Positions 33,362-45,560 of a stretch of 64,000 nt of DNA are shown here, one piece after another. The position numbers and the translations under genes are program-made. The stretch spans positions 108,982,133 to 109,046,132 of the forward strand of contig NC_084463.1 in NCBI RefSeq assembly GCF_027409185.1. Reading direction: 5' to 3'. The stretch is from Cynocephalus volans (lineage: Eukaryota; Chordata; Mammalia; Dermoptera; Cynocephalidae). Position 1 is the stretch's first letter, and each line of letters starts with the position of its first letter. A model generated the notes under the pieces. It had not been told where the DNA came from, did not search any database, and was given only the letters and a program-made list of their open reading frames with translations.

Positions 33362-34579
33362 ACATGTAACAAATGAATCTGGTGTTTCTTTTATCATTCA
33401 GGTTCTTGTGATACAATGATCACATTTACACATAATATATTTATATATTAGTAGGTATTTAACATATATTTACCCAATGAATAACTGACTTCCCAGGGCT
33501 GCAGCAAAACTTCAGGTCACTTACACTTTTTGGTACCTATATTTCAAGAAAGAGTCTATCTACCTGATGTTTGTTTATTGCAGACAGCCCTTAAGTGTGT
33601 GCTTCTTCAGAACATCACTCACGTCTGACTTTATAACAGCGTGTACTAATTCTTGAGGATATAATGATTAATCATTTTTTAACTTGAAAAATAAATTTGT
33701 ATAAATTAATTTATGTATAAATACAAATTAATTAATCTGTATAAATTTTGAAACGTAAAAACGTGTTTCTTTAGTTCCCCCCACCACCAAGAAAATTTCT
33801 GGGTTACTTCTCTGTGTATTCTTTCCAGAAGTAGAAAATATTTAAAATGCTTTAACATTCATTACTGTAGGTTGTATTCTCTCATTGAAAATGCCTATGT
33901 TCAGCAACTGGGTGTGGATACAGCACCCCTGATATTCCAGTCTCTGGCTGAGGACTAAATAAAGTTGCTTTATTTAGTACAGTTCTAGTCCCTAACACGT
34001 GGAACCTATCTTGGAAATTTCAATTCATAAAATTTAATTATCTTTTTATACAAATCCTTTAAAAAGGTGAATCTAAGTGTAACTCTCTCTCTTCTGACAT
34101 TTCTACAGGATTTTGAGTTATTATCTAAGAAGCTGAGGACAAGTTTTCCAACATGTCCACTACAACTAATATTCTATAAAATAGGGACAGAGATTCAGTC
34201 ATTTTCTTTTTAATGTGCTCATATTCATATCTGGCTTAATGTTTCTATTCTCCTTCACTATTCCATTTGTTAATGTACTTGAGTCATGAAAGTAGACTCG
34301 GAAGTTGCAGGCACCAGGTAGAAATACTCAAAACGGTATCCATGGTCAGGATTAGTGGTGTATATTTTTTTTCCTTTTTTTTCCAAAAACTCTACAGGCT
34401 CTGGTATTTTCTTCTCGGATGCAATATCTTGAGATAATTCTCAGAATTTTCTGACAAAGTGGAAGGAAAAAGGAAACTAAACAAAAATGTTTAGTTGCTT
34501 CAGTGTAAAAACACGATATTTCTGTTTCGGTCTGTAGCAAAATGAGAAAATGATGTTCCTCAGCCACATTTATTTATTT
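33362..34579. other. AT-rich DNA, no supported feature
   Basis: Start of the AT-rich half. No gene or recognised repeat. A small internal duplication of 'ATAAATTAATTTATGTATAAAT'-like words lies at 33,690-33,745. Confidence 0.45.
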
Positions 34580-35460
34580 ATAATTTTAGTGATTTATTTT
34601 TTAAATAGGTAGTACATCCTCATAATTTAATATTCACAATGTTCAAAATCATTGTCCCTTGGATAACTCAGATCTGCTCCCATCAAAGACAACCAATATT
34701 GTCAATTTATAGTGTACACTTGCAGAGAGATTTTTTGCATCTTCAAGCAAATGTTACATGAAACCAAATGGAATTGGTTGTCATTCCATTATCATTTCCA
34801 TTAGTTGCAGGTCAAAATAGTCTAATAATGGTAAATTCTCATGGTTCAATCTAATCTATCTATAGACACGCTTCCTCCCCTCTTTTTTAATACAAACAGT
34901 AGCCCACTGTAAACATTATTTTACACCTTGATTTTTTTTAAATTCACAATTATCTTGTACATCATTCCATGTCAATTCACAAAAAGAATCCTCATTTTGT
35001 CTGGCTATGTAGTGTTCTCTTACTTAGGTGTATTACAATTTATTTAGCCAGTCCCTCCACAATGGACATTCAGGTTTTTTCCAATCTTTTACTAGTACAA
35101 ATAATGTTACTATGAATAGTCTCGTACCTGTATCATTTTGTACATGTGTAAGTATATCTACAGAATACATATTTTAAAAGTGAGATTCCTGAGTCTAAAA
35201 GTATATGGATTTATAATTCTGAGAGATATCACCTTACTGTCTTCTTTTGCAATTGTACCAACTAGTACTCTTACCAGCAGCAAATAAGAATAACTGTTTT
35301 CTTATTTCTTTGTCAATTTGGTGCTTAATACATGTTAAAACTAATATAGTCAAACATATTTTAATTGAGCTCCAACATAAGCCTCAAACTTATTCCCTGG
35401 TAACATTAATGCAAATCTACTTATCTTTATGCAAATGTTTACTGCAAATGTTTAGAAGCT
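34580..35460 (-). mobile_element. Old L1 (L1M-type) 3' region, antisense
   Basis: Antisense L1 words in order: 'TATAGTGTACACTTGCAGAG', 'CATCATTCCATGTCAATTCAC', 'TTGTCTGGCTATGTAGTGTTC', 'CAATGGACATTCAGGTTTTTTCC', 'CAAATAATGTTACTATGAATAGTC', 'GAGATTCCTGAGTCTAAAAGTATATGG', 'TTGTACCAACTAGTACTCTTACCAGCAG'. This covers the 3' region and the end of ORF2. Heavily decayed. Confidence 0.75.
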
Positions 35461-35651
35461 TTTGTACATATGGGTTTACCTAGGAAAATACTGTGTGCTG
35501 TGTGTACCTTACCATTTCCCTTTGCTAATTTGCAGTTGCATTAAGTTTAGAATGCCATTGTTTAGAAGCAGAATCCTAATAGTTTTTCTAAAGAGTCTGA
35601 GACCCGCCCCCCAATATCCCTCGTTGAAACTATTCTCTGAAGCTAACAGAA

Positions 35652-36073
35652 TGATAGAGTTTGGATGTGCTGTCCCTGCCAAAATTCATGGTGGAAATCT
35701 GATCCCCAGTGTGGTAGTGCTGGGAGCTGTTTGAGTCATGGGGGGCGGGGATCCCTCATAAATGGATTAACACGCTCCCGGGAGTTGGGGGGCAGGGGTG
35801 CCTAAGTGAGATCTCACTCTATTAGTTCCCACGAGAGCTGGTTATTTAAAAGACCCTGGCACCTCCTCTTTGCTCTCTCTCTCTCACTTCCTCTCACCTT
35901 GTGATCTGCTTGTACCCACTGCTGGCTGTCTTTTTCCACCATGAGTAGAAGCAGCCCGAGGTCCACACCAGATGCAGCTGTCCCAGAATCATAAGCCAAA
36001 TAAATGTCATTTTTCTTTATAAATTACCCAATTTCAGGTATTCTGTTAGAGCAACACAAAATGGACTAATACA
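35652..36073 (+). mobile_element. MST/THE1-like MaLR solo LTR, 5-bp target duplication
   Basis: Starts TGATAGAGTTTGGATGTG, includes 'CTGTTTGAGTCATGGGGGGCGGGGATCCCTCATAAATGG', 'TCTCACTCTATTAGTTCCCACGAGAGCTGGTTATTTAAAAG', 'CCAAATAAATGTC' (polyadenylation signal), and ends 'AATGGACTAATACA'. Perfect CAGAA flanks at 35,647-35,651 and 36,074-36,078. It differs from the MLT1-like group and is closer to MST/THE1, the younger MaLR clade. Confidence 0.88.
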
Positions 36074-36279
36074 CAGAACATGGATGCAGAATGGCTACAA
36101 GCATGCCCCTCAGGCAGAGCTGTAGTTTTCTTCACAAAGAGCCAAGCCTCTCATCTCCTAGGAACATAAATGGCCAAGGCAAATTCCAGCTTCCAGGCTT
36201 TTTCTAGGAATATGAACAAATCTTAATTTTCAGGGATTTCTTTGTTAGGTTATAGATTATCTAAGTTTTGGGTTTCTCT

Positions 36280-36900
36280 TTTTCTTCTCTCATAGCTGGT
36301 GGGATTCCTCAGGGATGTATGCTGTCACTGATGTAATTTTACAGTTTTGTAAGTAATAGAACAGAGAAATGAAAAGTGAAATTGCCAAGGCTATAGATCT
36401 TCCAGGTCATGAAAGGCAAATAGAAGGTGATGAGCTCCCATAAGACTGTACAAATGGGGAGAAAGATGACAGAAGAATTTCAATATTGAGTTCTAAGGGG
36501 AAAGGTTCTAAATGATCATTACGATACTGTTGGCCATCCCTTTATCAATTCAAGAGAGAATTTTAAAAATCACTAAAGACTGTTCTCTGAAGATACTGGT
36601 CTAATGTACCATTGCACAGTAGTCAAGAAAACCTGGCTGTCATTAGAAAGCTTCTTAGAAATAAAAGAAAAAACCTCTTCAATCCTTATATAAAATTGTG
36701 ATGAATTCATACTTGAAAGACTGCAACCAGCTTGAACAGATATAAAGGGACCACAGAAGGTTTACAGACAGGCTACTAATATGATTAAGGACTGGAGGTT
36801 TCTTTATAAGAGAGCTCTTCAGTCTAAAAAGATAAAGAGGAAGAAGAGATACATAATCAAAATCTATAAAATAAAGAAGGGAGAAGATTTCAGCACTGTG
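36280..36900 (+). mobile_element. L3/CR1 LINE fragment, sense
   Basis: 'GGTGGGATTCCTCAGGGATGTATGCTGTCACT' resembles the reverse-transcriptase PQG block (VPQGCMLSL). Then 'GATGAATTCATACTTGAAAGACTGCAACCAGC', 'GAAGGTTTACAGACAGGCTACTAATATGATTAAGGACTGG', 'CTCTTCAGTCTAAAAAGATAAAGAGGAAGAAGAGATACATAATC' parallel the L3/CR1 3' segment. The 36,781-36,963 frame is its by-product. Confidence 0.6.
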
Positions 36901-37679
36901 GAGCTAGATGGGATCTCTGGGTGCTGCAGTCAGTCAAGACGGTTACTCCAGGGGCTGCCTTAAGTTGCAAGTCTATTGTTCTTCATCTTTGACAAATTGT
37001 TACCATTTGGGGCAAGTGAAGAATATAGTCAGTCCTGCTGGAGGCAAATGATGGGGAAGATGACCTTACAAGGCTCCCTCCAGTTTCACCTTTTTGTCAT
37101 TCAGTACCCTTAGCCTGATTTCTCCAGCTCATATTATTAATCTTGAAAAGGGGACTCCATGTGTGCAAGAGGAGATATGTAACAAGAAAATTGGGCTAAA
37201 TATACATATTTCATTATTCATTGGCATAACTTTAACCTGATGAACTTATCTAGTGATAATGGATGCAAAACCTGTAAGCTCTCGGCATATCCCTGCAAGC
37301 TAATACCAGTGCATGATTACTAGAAACTGTTACCATTTCTCTGACTTTTTACTAAAATACATGCTATTTAAGTAAAATGGTTTATCACCATAGCAACCAT
37401 TTCTAGAGTCACACATTCAAATTATAGGCCTGCATAAGGTCCAAATGACAAAATTCTGATATAATTTTTCTGTTATAGTTCTGCTTATAGTACAGTGGTC
37501 ACCCACCTTCATTTACATTCCTGTGATTTTCAAAAGCAAGAAAGAAGGGAAAGAGAAGCAAGAGGAAGAGGAGAAATCAATTTCTGAATACACAGACTTC
37601 TTTTTTAAGGTTACCCACATAAAGATCTGGGTCTTGTATGGAGTTAATAAAAATGTAATCTAGCCTGCAAAGTATAGAA
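36901..37679. other. AT-rich unique DNA, no supported feature
   Basis: No gene or repeat could be supported. Short purine-rich tract (AAGAAGGGAAAGAGAAGCAAG) near 37,540. Confidence 0.4.
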
Positions 37680-40465
37680 AGATGTAAATATCTTTCTTTT
37701 CCTTGTAACTAAGGTCTAATCTATATATAGTAGAATAAACAAATCTCAAGTGTACAGTTTGATGAGTTTTGACAAATGAACAGAACTGTATAACTAACAC
37801 TGCAATCAAGAAATAGAACAATTCCCCAGAAAGTTCTCTCATGTCATACCCTCATCAACCATCCTATCCTGGGGCCACAACTGTTCTGATTTTTTTCAAC
37901 ATAAATTATTTTTGCCTTTTCTAAAGCTTCATATAAATTTTTAAAAAGAGCACAATATGCACTCTTGTGAATCTAACTTCTTTTACTTAACATTTTAATT
38001 GAAGTTTTTATTGACATATTTGTAGATTCTCATACTACTGAAACAAAAGTTTCTAAGATTCAACCATGTATCAGTAATTCACTCCTTTTTTCTTGACAAG
38101 TAGTATTCCATTATATGAATATACCACAATTTGTTTATGCATTCTTCTGTTAATGGACATTTGGGTTGTTTCTAGTTTTAGACTGCTTATATATAAAGCT
38201 GCTACAAACATATCTTAAAAATATTTTTGTGAATTTGAGATTGCTGGGTAAATGGTAAGTGAATGCTCAACTTTATAACCAGCTGCCAAAACGTATTCTG
38301 AAAGGACCGTACCATTTTGCATTCCTACCAGCAATGTGGGAAAATTCTAGCTGTTCAACATCCTTGCCAATATTTGGACTTGCCAGTCTTTAATTCTGGC
38401 CATTCTAGAAAGTATGTAGTAATAGCTCATTGTGGCCTTAATTTGCATTTTCCTGATAACTAATGATCTTTTCATATGCTATTCACTACCACACATTATA
38501 TGAAGTGTCTGTGAAAGTATGACTTTTAAAAATTGGGTTGCCTTGTAGGAATTGTCTCTATATTCTAGAGACAAGTCCTTTGTCAGATATATTTATTGTG
38601 AATATTTACTTACTATCTGTGGCTAGCTTATTCCTTTTTTTCATATGCTTTTAATGAGCAAATGTATAGTTTTTATGAAGCCCATTTTATCAGTTTTTAA
38701 ACGTGCTTTCTGTGTTCTAAAAAATCTTTGACCACCCCCTGAATCGAAGATAGTCTCTGTTTTCTCCTAAGAGCGTTATAGTTTAGCTTTTAGATTTAGG
38801 TCTACTATCTCAAACTAATTTTTGTGTATATTTTTAGGTAGGGGATCAAAGCTCATTTTTTTCTCATATAGATATCCTATTGTTCTGGCACTATTTGTTG
38901 AAAACACTATCCTTTCCCCATTGAATTACTTTGAAATATCCATCAAAAATCAACTAACCACACAAGTGTGGGCCTATTTCTAGACTCTCTATTTTGTTCC
39001 ATTGATCTATGTGTCTATCTTTACACCAGTACCACATTGTATAGATTACTGTAGCTATATAAGGCCTTATCTTTACCTTTGTTCTTTTCACATTAATGTA
39101 GCTGTTCTAGGTCTTATGTATTTCCGAATAAATTTTAGAATCATTTTGTCTGTTCCTACCAAAAATGCAAGTGCTCTAGATTTCAACTGAGATTGGTTTA
39201 AAGTTATCAATCAATTTGGGGTGAATTGACATCTTAACAGTACCAAATATTCCAATCCATGGTATATCTCTCCCTATATTTCAATCTTCTTCAATTTTGC
39301 TCAACAATATTTCATGGATTTTGATATATATATTCTGTACCTATTTTGTTAGATTTATCACTAAGTGCTCTGTTTTGTGATACTATAAGTGGTAATTAAA
39401 AATTTTGTTTTCCAATTGTTCATTTGCATTGATTTTTGCATACAGAGCTTGCTCCTTAATTCACTTTTAGTAGATTACTTGGGACTTTCTATGTATACAA
39501 TTTTGTCATCTGCAAATAAAAAGTTTTATCCTTTCTTTCCAATTTATATAGTTTTATTTCTTTTACTTGCCCTGTTGCATTGGCTAGGATCTCTAGTACA
39601 ATGTTGAAGAGAAGCAATGAGAGAGTACATCCTTGTCTTTCTACTATTGTTAGTGGGAAAGTAGTTGATATTTCACCGTTAAGAATGATACTAGTTTTGT
39701 TTTGGGTTTGTGAGGGGTTTCTGTAAAATCTCTTATTATGTAAAAGAAGTTCCCTTCTCTTCCTAGTCTGCTGAGGGTTTTCTTTTCTTTTTTAAAAAAT
39801 TTATTTATTGAATCAAAATTGATTATACATATTTTTGGGGTTCAACATTGAGATATGTTGATTAAATCAATATTACTAGCATATATATTGTTACAAATCA
39901 TAATTATTCTTTATGCCCCTTGTCCAAGGTTTTCTCATGTTTGACTGTTGAATTTTATAAAATATTTTTTTCAAAATTATTGAGGTAATTATATGGCTTT
40001 TCTCCTCTACTCTTAATATAGTGAATTACATTGGTTGATTTTTGGATGTTAATCCAAACCTGTATTCATGTAATATACTGCACACTTGATGCATTAACCT
40101 TTTTATATATATCTGGATTCAGTTTGCTAATATAAAGTTTGGGATTTTTGTGTCTATATTTATAAGAGATACCAATAATTTTCTCTTCTTGTAATATCTT
40201 TGTCATATCTTGGTATTAACATTATGCTTGCCTTATAAATTGGGAGTTGGGAAATATTCTCAAGAGTCTGTGTATGTTTTCTCTTATTTCTTCTTTAAAT
40301 ATTTAAAAGAATTAACCAGTAAAATCGTATGGGAACAAAGCTTTATTTATAGGAATGTTCTTAATTACAGATTTGATTTTTTAAATAAATATAAAACCAT
40401 TCAGATATTCTATTTTTGTTTATCTGTTCTGGTATTTTTTTTAAGGAATTTGACCATTTCATATA
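37680..40465 (-). mobile_element. L1, antisense, 3' end through mid ORF2
   Basis: Begins with an L1M 3' region ('GGTCTAATCTATATATAGTAG', 'CAAGTGTACAGTTTGATGAG') and passes into antisense ORF2 ('TTCCATTGATCTATGTGTCTATC', 'CCAGTACCACATTGTATAG', 'TTGAAGAGAAGCAATGAGAGAGTACATCCTTG', 'GCCTTATAAATTGGGAGTTGGG'). ORF2 sense is on the minus strand and is broken by many stops. It is interrupted at 39,784-39,927 by a small younger L1 tail. At 40,465 orientation flips to a sense ORF1 piece. Confidence 0.85.
39784..39927 (-). mobile_element. 5'-truncated L1 3' UTR insertion in the L1
   Basis: A 144-bp piece, antisense, beginning with a T-rich (poly-A complement) tract and containing 'GATTATACATATTTTTGGGGTTCAACATTGAGATATG', like the L1 3' UTR at 48,075-48,135. 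Both flanks carry GGTTTTCT (39,776-39,783 and 39,928-39,935), an L1-style target duplication. The surrounding ORF2 reads straight across when it is removed. It is a very short copy, younger than its host. Confidence 0.75.
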
Positions 40466-41300
40466 AATTTAAGTCATTAATAAGAGCCAGTAAACCTAAA
40501 GAAAGATCAATAGAAAGTATCCAGTGTAAAGAAGAGATAGAAAAAAAATTGAAAAAATGAACAGAGCCTCAGTGACCTATATAGAACAATATCAAACTGT
40601 CTAACATATGAGTAATTGGAGTCTCAGATAAAAATAAGAAAAAGAAAATGACAAAATTTCCCAAGAGTGACTGAAGATACAAATTCACAGATTCATGAAG
40701 CTCAGCAAACCCCAAGCAGGGTAAACGTGAAGGAGAAAATGTTTAGCAATATCACTGTCAAACTGCTGAAAACCAATGATAATGAGAAAATCTTGAAAGC
40801 ACCAGAGAAAAGAGACACAATATATATAAGGAAAGAACATTTCAAATAACCACTGACTCCTCATCAGGAAAAGTGGAAGACAGTGGAATACCTTTAAGTG
40901 TGGACCAACAAATCCTGTCAGACCAGAATTCCACAGAGAAGATACCTTTCAAAACTTAAGGCAAAATAAAGACATTTTCAGATCAAAGAAAACTGAGAAT
41001 CCATCACCAGCAGACGTGCAGTACAAGAAATGCAAAGGAAGCTCGTCAGGCTAAAGGGGAACGATACCAGATGGAAACTTCAATTTCTAGGAAGGAAAGA
41101 AAAACATCAGAAATGGTAAATATCTGGAAAAACATAAGAGACAATTTTCCCTCTTAATTTCTTGAAAATAACACGAAAGTTTAAAGCAAAAATTATAACT
41201 TTGTTTTGCGGGGTTTATAATTATGTAGATGTAATATGTGTAACAATTATAGCATAAAGGCAGGGTCAGAGATGAATGGACCCAAATTAACACATTTGAG
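40466..41300 (+). mobile_element. L1 ORF1 and ORF1-ORF2 spacer fragment, sense
   Basis: Plus-strand words: 'GAACAGAGCCTCAGTGACCT', 'CTAACATATGAGTAATTGGAGTC', 'AAGCTCAGCAAACCCCAAGCAGG', 'TCTTGAAAGCACCAGAG', 'TAAAGACATTTTCAGATCAAAG', 'GGTAAATATCTGGAAAAACATAAGAGAC'. They match the C-terminal half of L1 ORF1p and the following spacer. Many stops. Orientation is opposite to the adjoining ORF2, so it is either an inverted 5' segment of the same L1 or a separate insertion. Confidence 0.8.
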
Positions 41301-41689
41301 TTGAAGCAATATTTGTTATAACCCAACCCAGTGGGGTGGTTCTCCATAGAGAAAGTATATGCACAGCAGAGCCAAACAGCTACAGGTCCTAAGAGGAGCA
41401 GAACAAAGGCCAGGCTTGGAAGGGTAGGGAAATAATGTAAATGATTCACTAATGTATCCCTTCAACTATGGGAGTCTGGCTAAGCCTGTGGTGAAACTTA
41501 AGCCTTATACAAGAAGCTCTTGTGTGGAAGCAGAAGTAGGGATAAAAGGTCCCTTTAGAACAAAAGCCTTGTTGATTATGAGACCCCCCAATGAATCCAA
41601 ACCAACGACTGGCACTCCAAACAAATAACAACAGATCAAGGCTCACGTTAGCATGATTAGTTATTTGTACCTATAGTAGTCAGCTTTTG
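41301..41689. other. Unassigned DNA between L1 and LTR
   Basis: Frames at 41,087-41,646 on the minus strand partly translate L1 spacer and have no domain. I recognise no repeat here. Confidence 0.4.
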
Positions 41690-42190
41690 TAGCAGTTATT
41701 CAACTGTGTTTGGCAGGTCTCCAAGGTTTGATGATTCACTGGAAGGACTCACAGGACTCAATATACAGTTGTACTCAGGGCTATGATTTATTACAGTCAA
41801 AGGATGCAAAGCACAAACAGTGAGACGAGAATGTGCTTAGGGCAAAGTCCAGGGGACCACCCAGCCACAAGCTTCCAAGTGTCCTCTCACAGTGGAGTCA
41901 CTCAGGATGCGCTTAATTCCCCCAGCAACGAGTTGTGACAACACATGTAAAATGCTGCCAGGCATAGAAGCTCATTAGAGACTCAGCACCTAGGGTTTTT
42001 GGGGGGAGCTGGTCACATAGGCAGCCTCTACCTAGCACCTACTAAAATCTCAGGCTCCCAGAAGGAAAGCAGGTGTACAACTAAACAATACTGTTTCCAC
42101 AAATAGTTTAGAAACAATCAGCCATTCTTTCAGCAACTTTACCAAAATCTTAGTTCCCAGATGCCAGACAAGGGCCAACCTAGCAAATAG
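41690..42190 (-). mobile_element. ERV LTR, antisense, family uncertain
   Basis: Contains 'GGAAGGACTCACAGGACTCAATATACAGTTGTACTCAGGGCTATGATTTATTACAG', 'TGGAGTCACTCAGGATGCGCTTAATTCCCCCAGCAACGAGTTGTGACAACACATG', 'AAGCTCATTAGAGACTCAGCACC' and 'CCCAGAAGGAAAGCAGGTG', which I know as a mammalian ERV LTR (probably ERVL or ERV1). Minus-strand sense gives an AATAAATCATAGCC polyadenylation site. No internal retroviral genes adjoin. Confidence 0.65.
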
Positions 42191-42234
42191 GACTTTTCAG
42201 GGATAGCAATTTAGGCTTGCTATGTTAACTCTTT

Positions 42235-42670
42235 ACTAATCAGCTACATAACAAACAACTGCAAAAACTTCAGTATCTTATGATGACAAATATTTATTTT
42301 CCCAATTAGCTTCAGGGTTTGGCTGTTCCAGGCTAAACTTCAGGCTTTGGGTTGAGTCCAGGTCTGTTGCACAAATTCTCTGAATCCCAGGACCTGAAGC
42401 TCTCTACAGGCATGTTCTTCTCATGGCAGGTGGTGGGAATACAAGAGAGCAAGCTAAATCATGCAAACACTTTTAAGGTCTCTGCTTACATCATGCCCCT
42501 TACTCCATCAGCCAAAGCAAGTCACCCCACCAATATTAGTGGGGTGAGAAAATTGCTTTCATCCATTCTAGCAGGGAGAACTGCAAAGTCACATGACAAA
42601 AGGTGTGAATGTACAAATCCCTTATACTGAGGGATTAAAGACTTGTGAACAACAATTCAATCTATCACAG
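42235..42670 (-). mobile_element. Old MLT1-like LTR, antisense
   Basis: 'CATAACAAACAACTGCAAAAACTTCAGTATCTTATGATGACAAATATTTATTTTCCC' is the inverse of an MLT1-like 3' end (TTTAAGCCACTAAGTTTTGGGG...TTGTTACA), followed by 'GCCAAAGCAAGTCACCCC' and 'CAATTCAATCTATCACA' at the inverted 5' end. More decayed than the other LTRs here. Confidence 0.5.
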
Positions 42671-42884
42671 TACCCTAGGAATTTCACCGAACTCAGAGGG
42701 CAAATGAGGTTAGAAGCATCACTTTATCACCTTTGAAAATGATATTTCTTGCTGTGTTTATTAGTTTATTCCCACACCTATCTATACCCACAGGAACCTT
42801 GATACAACCAGGAAAAAACACATGCAATTTTCATAATATTCTATGCAAATTATTTAGTAATGTACTAATGAAAGTACTAACAAC

Positions 42885-43095
42885 TAACATTAATGAGTTC
42901 TTACCATATGCCAAGAGTGTTACATGGATGATTTCATTTAGCCCTTAGTTGATGACATTATTGTTCCTCTTTTACAGATGAGAAAAACAAAGGCCTGGAA
43001 ATATGCCCAATGTCAGAAAGCTTGTGAGTGGCAAAGCCAGGATTTGAATACAGGCAGCCTAGATTCAGAGCTGTGCTTTTAACCATTATGATATA
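42885..43095 (-). mobile_element. MIR SINE, antisense
   Basis: 'TGAGTTCTTACCATATGCCAAGAG', 'TTTCATTTAGCCC', 'TTGTTCCTCTTTTACAGATGAGAAAAACAAAGGCC', 'GAGTGGCAAAGCCAGGATTTGAATACAGGCAGCCTAGATTCAGAGCTGTGCTTTTAACCATTATG' give the complete inverted MIR order. Confidence 0.9.
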
Positions 43096-45424
43096 TTAAG
43101 TGCTGTGCTTATAATTTTGTGCCAAAATTGTGAAAGTACCATCAAATTTCTATGCTATGACTGATTCTTGTGGACTCAGAGAGCTAAAGTTTAATTTTCA
43201 GGAAAAAAAAGTTTTTTTATCCTAATCAACTAAAATACTAAGAAAACTTGAGTTTTTCATTTTTCCTCATAGAAACATTATCAACATATCATAGTTCAAG
43301 TGTTTAATTATATGATATTTAAATTTGAACATTTCTTGTCTTTGAAGAAATGCTATATGAGCTCATATTTATTAAAACAATTCTTCAAAGCTTCTAAGCC
43401 ACCTTGCCTTTCTACTTCCTAGCCTCAATGAAGTATCTGCTACAGGTACTATCTCCTATGATACTATAAAGGCCATGTTTTCAGTCAAGAAAAAATGATC
43501 ACAAAAGAAAATAATCACAAAAATCTTACATTTTCATTAAGCAAGTTCATTCACTAGTGTGTTCAATAAATAATTTAACAAGTAAGAGGCTTCTTCTCCA
43601 TTATGAAACAAGAATTCTATAATGCAAACATACTTCTATCACATCCAGAGATTCTAGTCCCTCTCTCCACTGTTATGGGGATGTGCACTTTAATTATAGA
43701 CATGCATTTCTCTCCATTTGTTTTCTGAGCTCATGAATAATGAAAGTATGGTACCATTTATCAGGAATCACCAAGGACCTAATGTTAAAAAGCAGGCTAC
43801 TGCAGTAAGCAGTGGTCTGCCAAGTGTCTCATCTGATGACGGGCAAATGCTATTGTAGGAGTGAAAGTCAGGTCAATCAGATACAGCAGATTAAGACTCC
43901 GTCTTAGGGAATTTAGAAGTTACTAACAACACAAAACATTATCAAAATGTTCTTGGCATATAAGAAACAAGATATACATGAGAGACCATTTCTGTCCTCA
44001 AAGAGTGCCATTATCTTTAAAAAGTGGAAATGAAAAAAAGGACATTGCTAAGTGCCAACTTTTTGAAAATAAATTTTGAAAAGTATAAAGTGAAACCTCA
44101 GTCCAAACACGAACAATGAGGAGATGCAGACTGTATTTTTCCATAACGTCCAGGGCATTTGGAACTAAGGGATTGTTTCTCAGAGAAGGAGAAAGGTGCT
44201 TAGTTCAAGTGTTTTTGTTTTTGTTGTTAACAAATCTTCACTTACTCTCTGTTAGCTTGTTAAGAGCTCTGACACTTATCTAAAATGTGTGATTACCCTG
44301 GCTTGTGGGAAATACAGAATCAGGAACTATACATGGATTTATGAGATTCTCCAGAAGAGAGAACAATGATACAATGGAAAACAGGAACTTACGGGAGATT
44401 TTCATTTAAGTTAAAGCCAAATTTCAAATATTTTAATGGAAAAAGATTCACATATATTTCTTTAGTGGATATAAATTATATTACCACATCAAATCGTCCA
44501 TATAATTTTAACAAACAAAACTTTTGCCACGGAAAATATTTCAGTATTAATAGAAAATTTTTAACAAAATTAAATTTCTGAATGTTAATTACTGAATGAT
44601 AATTACTAGAAAGTTAATTACTGAATGATCCTGAGTGGACTCAAGAGGATGTAGCCAACCCTATTTTCAGCTATCTCTTCAGCATTTTTATACTCCACTA
44701 TGTATTGTTAATGAAGATATGAAAGAACAGAAGTGATTTCTTAACATAAACTTAACTTCAATATAATTAACGAAGTAACATTTTTATTCATAAAAATTCA
44801 CAAAAAAACATGTTACATGCATGAGAAGTCTGTTTCTTCTAAGGGTCAACACTTTTCAGAAAAAAATCCCAAACAAGGTAAAGTATTTCTCTGAAGGTAT
44901 CATAGCCCAAACCTAAGTATGAGAAAGTTCCTTAGAGGACGTCAAGGGCAAACTCCTACCCATTTTGCAGGAATTCCTGCTATAGTATTTACAATACGTA
45001 GCTTTCCAGAGTATGCTTGAATACTTCCAATTACTGGGGGGTGGGGGGTTTTACCCATTGTCTAGCCTTTTCCATTGCTGGTAAGCTCTGATTATGAAAA
45101 AGTGCTTCCTATTGATCAAATCTACATTCTTAAAATTCTACATTCTTAAATTTTGAACCTATATTCTTAAAATTTCAACCCACTGATTATAGTTCTAGAA
45201 TCCACATACAACTCAAATTCCAGTTCTTCTGTTCCCTAGCTGGAAGTTGCTGAGAATAGCATAGCAAGTCCCAATACTTTGTGACTTGCTGGAGGGACTG
45301 GGGGGAGGGAGGAGAGAAGGAGAGGTGTGACAGAGCAGTGAAAAAGGAGATGAAAGACATTTGGTTCACAAGAATATTTTATGTCAGATTTAGTGACATA
45401 GATATAATCCAAAACTACTGAAAA
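43096..45424. other. AT-rich DNA; only short internal repeats
   Basis: No gene is supported. Small tandem words: two copies of TTAATTACTGAATGAT (44,585-44,600 and 44,615-44,630) and three copies of a CATTCTTAAA-type unit (45,121-45,178). A 23-base stretch at 43,424-43,446 has unusually good flanking splice-like signals but is too short to call. Confidence 0.4.
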
Positions 45425-45560
45425 AGTATGTGTGAAAGTATTTATATATACATGAGTATGTATGTGTACAAATAAGCAAGCATATATGTGTATGTGTATA
45501 TGTGCAAGTATGTGTATGTATGTATGTGTGTGCATATGTATGTATTTGTGTGTATAACAT
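45425..45560. repeat. (TATG/TGTA)n-rich low-complexity tract
   Basis: Imperfect TATGTG, GTATGTAT and TATATG units for about 135 bp. The minus-strand frame rich in HTHTHI is its artefact. Confidence 0.85.

Noticed and set aside
43424..43446. 23-base micro-exon with good flanking signals (CTACTTCCTAG / CAGGTACT)
   Set aside because: Attractive splice-like context on the plus strand, but too short and isolated to support without RNA data.
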